Shown here: positions 54,087 to 57,184 of the stretch, one piece after another
How the letters are laid out: the number at the start of each line of letters is the position of its first letter
Numbering within the stretch: position 1 is the first letter of the stretch
Source: Bradyrhizobium sp.
Lineage (GTDB): Bacteria > Pseudomonadota > Alphaproteobacteria > Rhizobiales > Xanthobacteraceae
DNA length: 57,184 nucleotides
Direction: 5' to 3'
Assembly (NCBI RefSeq): GCF_022844465.1
Contig: NZ_JALHLP010000025.1
Span: 1 to 57,184 of the forward strand
Program-made: the position numbers and the translations under genes
Notes under the pieces: model-generated
What the model saw: only the letters and a program-made list of their open reading frames with translations
Database searches by the model: none
What the model was told of the DNA's origin: nothing

Positions 54087-56102
54087 ATGCGCTTCACGCC
54101 CCAGTTTCTCGACGAGCTGCGCGCGCGGCTTCCGGTCTCGGAAGTGGTGGGGCGGCGCGTCAAGCTGAAGAAGGCGGGCAAGGAGTGGAAGGGGCTGTCG
54201 CCGTTCCAGCAGGAGAAGTCGCCGTCGTTCACCGTCAACGACCAGAAGGGCTTCTACCACGACTTCTCGTCGGGCAAGCACGGCGACGTCATCTCGTTCC
54301 TGATGGAGACCGAGGGCGTCGGCTTCACCGAGGCGGTCGAGCGGCTGGCGGCGATGGCCGGCATGGCGCTGCCGGCGGCGACGCCCGACGCCGCCCGCCA
54401 CGAGCAGCGCCGCAAGACGCTCCATGACGTGATGGAACTCGCCGCGAAGTTCTTTGCCGATACGCTGGCCTCGCGCACCGGCGCGAAAGCGCGCGGCTAT
54501 CTCGGCGACCGCGCGATCTCGCCGGCGGTGCAGTTGCAGTTCCGGTTGGGTTACGCGCCGGGCGAGCGCTTTGCGCTGAAGGAGCATCTCGGCGCGCTCG
54601 GCGTCTCGACCGAGGACATGGTGGAGGCCGGCCTCCTGGTCGCGGGCGAGGATATCCCGGTGCCCTATGATCGCTTTCGCGACCGCGTGATGTTTCCGAT
54701 CACGGACGTTCGCGGACGCGTCATCGCGTTCGGCGGCCGCGCGCTGGAAAAGGACGTGCCGGCAAAATATCTGAACTCGCCGGAGACGCCGCTGTTTCAC
54801 AAGGGCGACAATCTCTACAACCTCGCTTCCGCGCGCCAGGCCGCGCATAACGGCAGCCCGCTGATCGTGGTTGAAGGCTATGTCGACGTCATCGCCATGG
54901 TCACCGCGGGATTTGGCGGCGCCGTCGCGCCGCTCGGCACCGCGCTTACCGAGAACCAGCTCGCGCTGCTGTGGAAGATGGCCGACGAGCCGATCCTGTG
55001 TTTCGACGGCGACCGCGCCGGGCAGAAGGCGGCGTTCCGCGCCGCCGACCTGGCGCTGCCGGGCCTGTTGCCCGGCAAGAGCCTGCGCTTTGCGCTGCTG
55101 CCGGAAGGACAGGACCCCGACGACCTCGCGCGCTCCGGCGGCCGGGCCGCGATCGAGGAAGTGATATCCGCCGCGCGCGGGCTCGCCGACATGCTGTGGT
55201 CGCGCGAGATCGAGGGCGGCAGCTTTGCCACGCCCGAGCGGCGCGCGGCGCTGGAAGCCCGCATCGGCGAACTCGCCAGCGGCATCCGCGACGAGGTGGT
55301 GCGGCGCTATTATCGCCAGGATCTGGCCGAGCGGCTGCGGCGCACCTTCGCGCCCGACCAGGCGCGCGGCTTTCATGCGCGGGGTAATTTTCGCGGCGCC
55401 GGCGAATCAGGCCGCCGCTTTGCGCCGCGCGGCACGTTCACGCCGGGTCCGGCGGGCCGAGCAGGCTTTGGCGGCGGCCGCGGGCAGGGGGCGTCGGCCA
55501 GCCCGACCATCGACCGCGGCCCTTACCAGGCGGCGAGTTCCCAGCTTGCCAACAGCCCGATCATGCGCAGCCAGCGCAGCGCCATGTCCCGCCGCGAGGC
55601 GCTGATCCTGCAGTCGCTGATTAACCATCCCTGGCTGCTGCACGACCACCTCGAGCAGGTGGCGGCGCTGGAACTGGCGCATCCGGAGGCCAACAAGCTG
55701 CGCGCCGGCATCATCGCCGCCTTCGCCAACGACCACCACCATTCGCCTGATGTCGGGGAGCAGGCCGAAAAAATGCGGGCCGATCTCGAAGCGCGCGGAT
55801 TAATTGATATTCTTCAACGGGTTGAGCGATCAATCACAACCTCGGCGGTATGGGGTTCAAAGCCCGGTGCAGCCCGCGAGGACGTTCTTGCCACCTGGCA
55901 GCAACTTATTGTCTTGCATCAGAAAACCCACGCCCTACTTAGGGAGAGGAAGGACGCCGAACTGGCCCTGGGCGAGGAGCTCAGCGAATCCAATCTGGCA
56001 TGGCTGAAGGACGTCAGCGCCCGGCTGGATAGTCTTGACGGCACCGAGGCGCTGATCGAGGGTTTTGGCGAGCTTTCGGGCCGGTTCCGCCAGAGCGTCT
56101 GA
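54087..56102 (+). CDS. dnaG: DNA primase
   Basis: 671 residues. N-terminal CHC2-like domain, TOPRIM core, and the C-terminal helicase-binding domain. TOPRIM residues are intact: Glu in 'LIVVEGYVDVIAM' and the Asp pair in 'ILCFDGDRAGQKAA'. The zinc domain lacks its ligands: the 'CPFHxE' segment is 'SPFQQE', and the second pair 'YHCFGCG' is 'YHDFSSG', so the four ligands Cys, His, Cys, Cys are Ser, Gln, Asp, Ser. A Gly/Arg-rich insertion (about 430-475: 'RGNFRGAGESGRRFAPRGTF') separates the core from the C-terminal region. It makes RNA primers for replication. It is followed by rpoD in the same direction. Confidence 0.97.
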   Translation: MRFTPQFLDELRARLPVSEVVGRRVKLKKAGKEWKGLSPFQQEKSPSFTVNDQKGFYHDFSSGKHGDVISFLMETEGVGFTEAVERLAAMAGMALPAATPDAARHEQRRKTLHDVMELAAKFFADTLASRTGAKARGYLGDRAISPAVQLQFRLGYAPGERFALKEHLGALGVSTEDMVEAGLLVAGEDIPVPYDRFRDRVMFPITDVRGRVIAFGGRALEKDVPAKYLNSPETPLFHKGDNLYNLASARQAAHNGSPLIVVEGYVDVIAMVTAGFGGAVAPLGTALTENQLALLWKMADEPILCFDGDRAGQKAAFRAADLALPGLLPGKSLRFALLPEGQDPDDLARSGGRAAIEEVISAARGLADMLWSREIEGGSFATPERRAALEARIGELASGIRDEVVRRYYRQDLAERLRRTFAPDQARGFHARGNFRGAGESGRRFAPRGTFTPGPAGRAGFGGGRGQGASASPTIDRGPYQAASSQLANSPIMRSQRSAMSRREALILQSLINHPWLLHDHLEQVAALELAHPEANKLRAGIIAAFANDHHHSPDVGEQAEKMRADLEARGLIDILQRVERSITTSAVWGSKPGAAREDVLATWQQLIVLHQKTHALLRERKDAELALGEELSESNLAWLKDVSARLDSLDGTEALIEGFGELSGRFRQSV

Positions 56103-56451
56103 TCGAAATGATGCGGGGATGGCGGCCGCGGGGGCCGTTAAAGGACTCGCCAAATCCATGGTTTGGCGGCAGAAACAGGGTTAATCGAAGCTTAGGGCCC
56201 TTGCGGCTAGAAGAGATAGATTCGGCGAAGTGGAATGCGGGGTGGCGAGGTTCTGCGCCGCCCTTTCCGCGTCATGAGCATGCCGCCAGCGGCCATGCTC
56301 CGGCGCAAGACTCTTAAGTGACAGTACGAGATAAGTGACAGGTCGAGAAGACGGATTGACGAACGGTCGTCTCGCTCGGGTGCAGGTTTGAATCAACGGC
56401 GGGTGTTGCGGCGACGCATTCTCGCGCGAGCGCGTTTCGGGAGCTTGATGA
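56103..56451. other. 349-base dnaG-rpoD gap with a tandem repeat
   Basis: No gene seen. It holds a near-CtrA box (TTAA-N7-TTAG, 56181-56195), a 17-base tandem repeat (56315-56348), and a TTGACG that may be a -35. A promoter of rpoD independent of dnaG is likely here. Confidence 0.5.
56315..56348 (+). repeat. Two tandem 17-base repeats upstream of rpoD
   Basis: TAAGTGACAGTACGAGA (56315-56331) and TAAGTGACAGGTCGAGA (56332-56348) are directly adjacent and differ at two bases. They lie 104-137 bases upstream of the rpoD start, a place for an activator or sigma factor site. Confidence 0.65.
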
Positions 56452-57184
56452 ATGGCCACCAAGGCAAAGACGCTGCAGGTCAAGGACAAGGAAAAAGACG
56501 ACAAGGCAGCCGACGCGCCTGAAAAGGATTCTGCCGACGCGCCGTCGCCGTTGCTCGACCTCACCGACGCCGCCGTCAAGAAGATGATCAAGCAGGCCAA
56601 GAAGCGCGGCTTCGTGACCTTCGATCAGCTCAACGAAGTGCTTCCCTCCGACACCACCTCGCCCGAACAGATCGAGGACATCATGTCGATGCTCTCGGAC
56701 ATGGGCATCAACGTGTCGGAAGCCGAGGAGTCCGACGGCGAGGAAGAAAAGGAAGACGAGGCCGACGACACCGACAACGAGCTCGTCGAGGTCACGCAGA
56801 AGGCCGTCACCGAGGTCAAGAAGTCCGAGCCGGGCGAGCGCACCGACGATCCCGTCCGCATGTATCTGCGCGAGATGGGCACGGTCGAGCTGCTGTCGCG
56901 CGAGGGCGAAATCGCCATCGCCAAGCGCATCGAAGCCGGCCGCGAGGCGATGATCGCGGGGCTCTGCGAAAGCCCGCTGACCTTCCAGGCCATCATCATC
57001 TGGCGCGACGAACTGAACGAGGGAAAGATCTTCCTTCGAGACATCATCGATCTCGAAGCCACCTATGCCGGCCCCGACGCCAAGAACAACATGAACCCGT
57101 CGATGATCGCCGGCCCCGTCGCCGCCGACGGCCAGCCCGTCAACGGCCAGGCCCCCAACGGCAACGCCGCCGCCATGCCGGCGG
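56452..57184 (+). CDS. rpoD: RNA polymerase sigma factor RpoD (5' part, cut by window edge)
   Basis: The frame runs from the ATG at 56452 to the end of the window without a stop, giving 244 residues. Start: GGGAG lies nine bases before it; the ATG at 56448 is in another frame. The N-terminus has a Lys/Asp-rich tail ('KDKEKDDKAADAPEKDSADA'), region 1.1 ('VKKMIKQAKKRGFVTFDQLN'), the acidic stretch ('ESDGEEEKEDEADDTDNELV'), and the start of region 1.2 ('DDPVRMYLREMGTVELLSRE'). After this, 'IIIWRDELNEGKIFLRDIID' and an Asn/Gly/Ala-rich insertion begin the non-conserved region. It is the main housekeeping sigma factor. Confidence 0.97.
   Translation, partial: MATKAKTLQVKDKEKDDKAADAPEKDSADAPSPLLDLTDAAVKKMIKQAKKRGFVTFDQLNEVLPSDTTSPEQIEDIMSMLSDMGINVSEAEESDGEEEKEDEADDTDNELVEVTQKAVTEVKKSEPGERTDDPVRMYLREMGTVELLSREGEIAIAKRIEAGREAMIAGLCESPLTFQAIIIWRDELNEGKIFLRDIIDLEATYAGPDAKNNMNPSMIAGPVAADGQPVNGQAPNGNAAAMPA

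Noticed and set aside
56181..56195. Near-CtrA site TTAA-N7-TTAG upstream of rpoD
   Set aside because: One mismatch in eight bases and far (257 bases) from the start; chance is likely.

Overview
The window reads as chromosomal DNA of an alphaproteobacterium of the Bradyrhizobium / Rhodopseudomonas lineage (Bradyrhizobiaceae); no plasmid, phage or IS gene is visible. The reasons are high GC, coding on both strands with short gaps, a tRNA-His without G-1, tandem phasins, several GGDEF-EAL and PAS kinases, dnaG followed by rpoD, and palindromic intergenic repeats of the kind scattered through these genomes. The species is inferred.

Layout. 1-7.7 kb: an LhgO-like flavoenzyme, a membrane PAS-GGDEF-EAL protein behind an exact CtrA-type box, a GlpD-like flavoprotein that has lost the substrate-pocket residues, a TPR protein and a secreted GlcG/HbpS-type protein. 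7.9-10.8 kb: a polyamine-type ABC operon (ATPase and two permeases, no binding protein). 10.8-17.4 kb: AsmA-like protein, 3-oxoacid CoA-transferase pair, and a ferric-type permease plus binding protein without an ATPase, preceded by tandem ICE-like repeats. 17.7-26.6 kb: PilZ protein, PdhS-like histidine kinase with a degenerate ATP-binding region, two phasins, tRNA-His, and a second PAS-GGDEF-EAL protein. 26.8-30.5 kb: a small cysteine-containing exported protein, a small membrane protein, an orphan ParA ATPase, two tiny similar single-span membrane proteins transcribed divergently, and a DapA-family gene behind a possible lysine-codon attenuator; next to it is a candidate small RNA. 30.5-34.5 kb: LysR, trxB, Lrp/AsnC, DoxX, greA. 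34.6-43.5 kb: carB (with a terminator hairpin directly before its start), methyltransferase, Dps-like protein, cupin, thioesterase, carA, alpha/beta hydrolase, YqeY. 43.6-54 kb: OYE-family reductase with an acyl-CoA synthetase, DUF2189 protein, hybrid sensor kinase, LysE exporter, N-formylglutamate amidohydrolase, two transglutaminase-like proteins and a gamma-glutamylcyclotransferase-like protein. 54.1-57.2 kb: dnaG and the 5' part of rpoD.

Most genes are housekeeping or common accessory metabolism. The least explained parts are small: the dapA-family leader (30.12-30.28 kb), the candidate sRNA (30.35-30.49 kb), the pair of tiny membrane proteins (28.6-29.1 kb), the carB attenuator candidate, and enzymes with missing key residues (GlpD-like, DnaG zinc domain, second transglutaminase, PdhS-like kinase). 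Cyclic-di-GMP signalling recurs (two GGDEF-EAL proteins and one PilZ protein), and CtrA/CcrM-type motifs lie upstream of a few genes.
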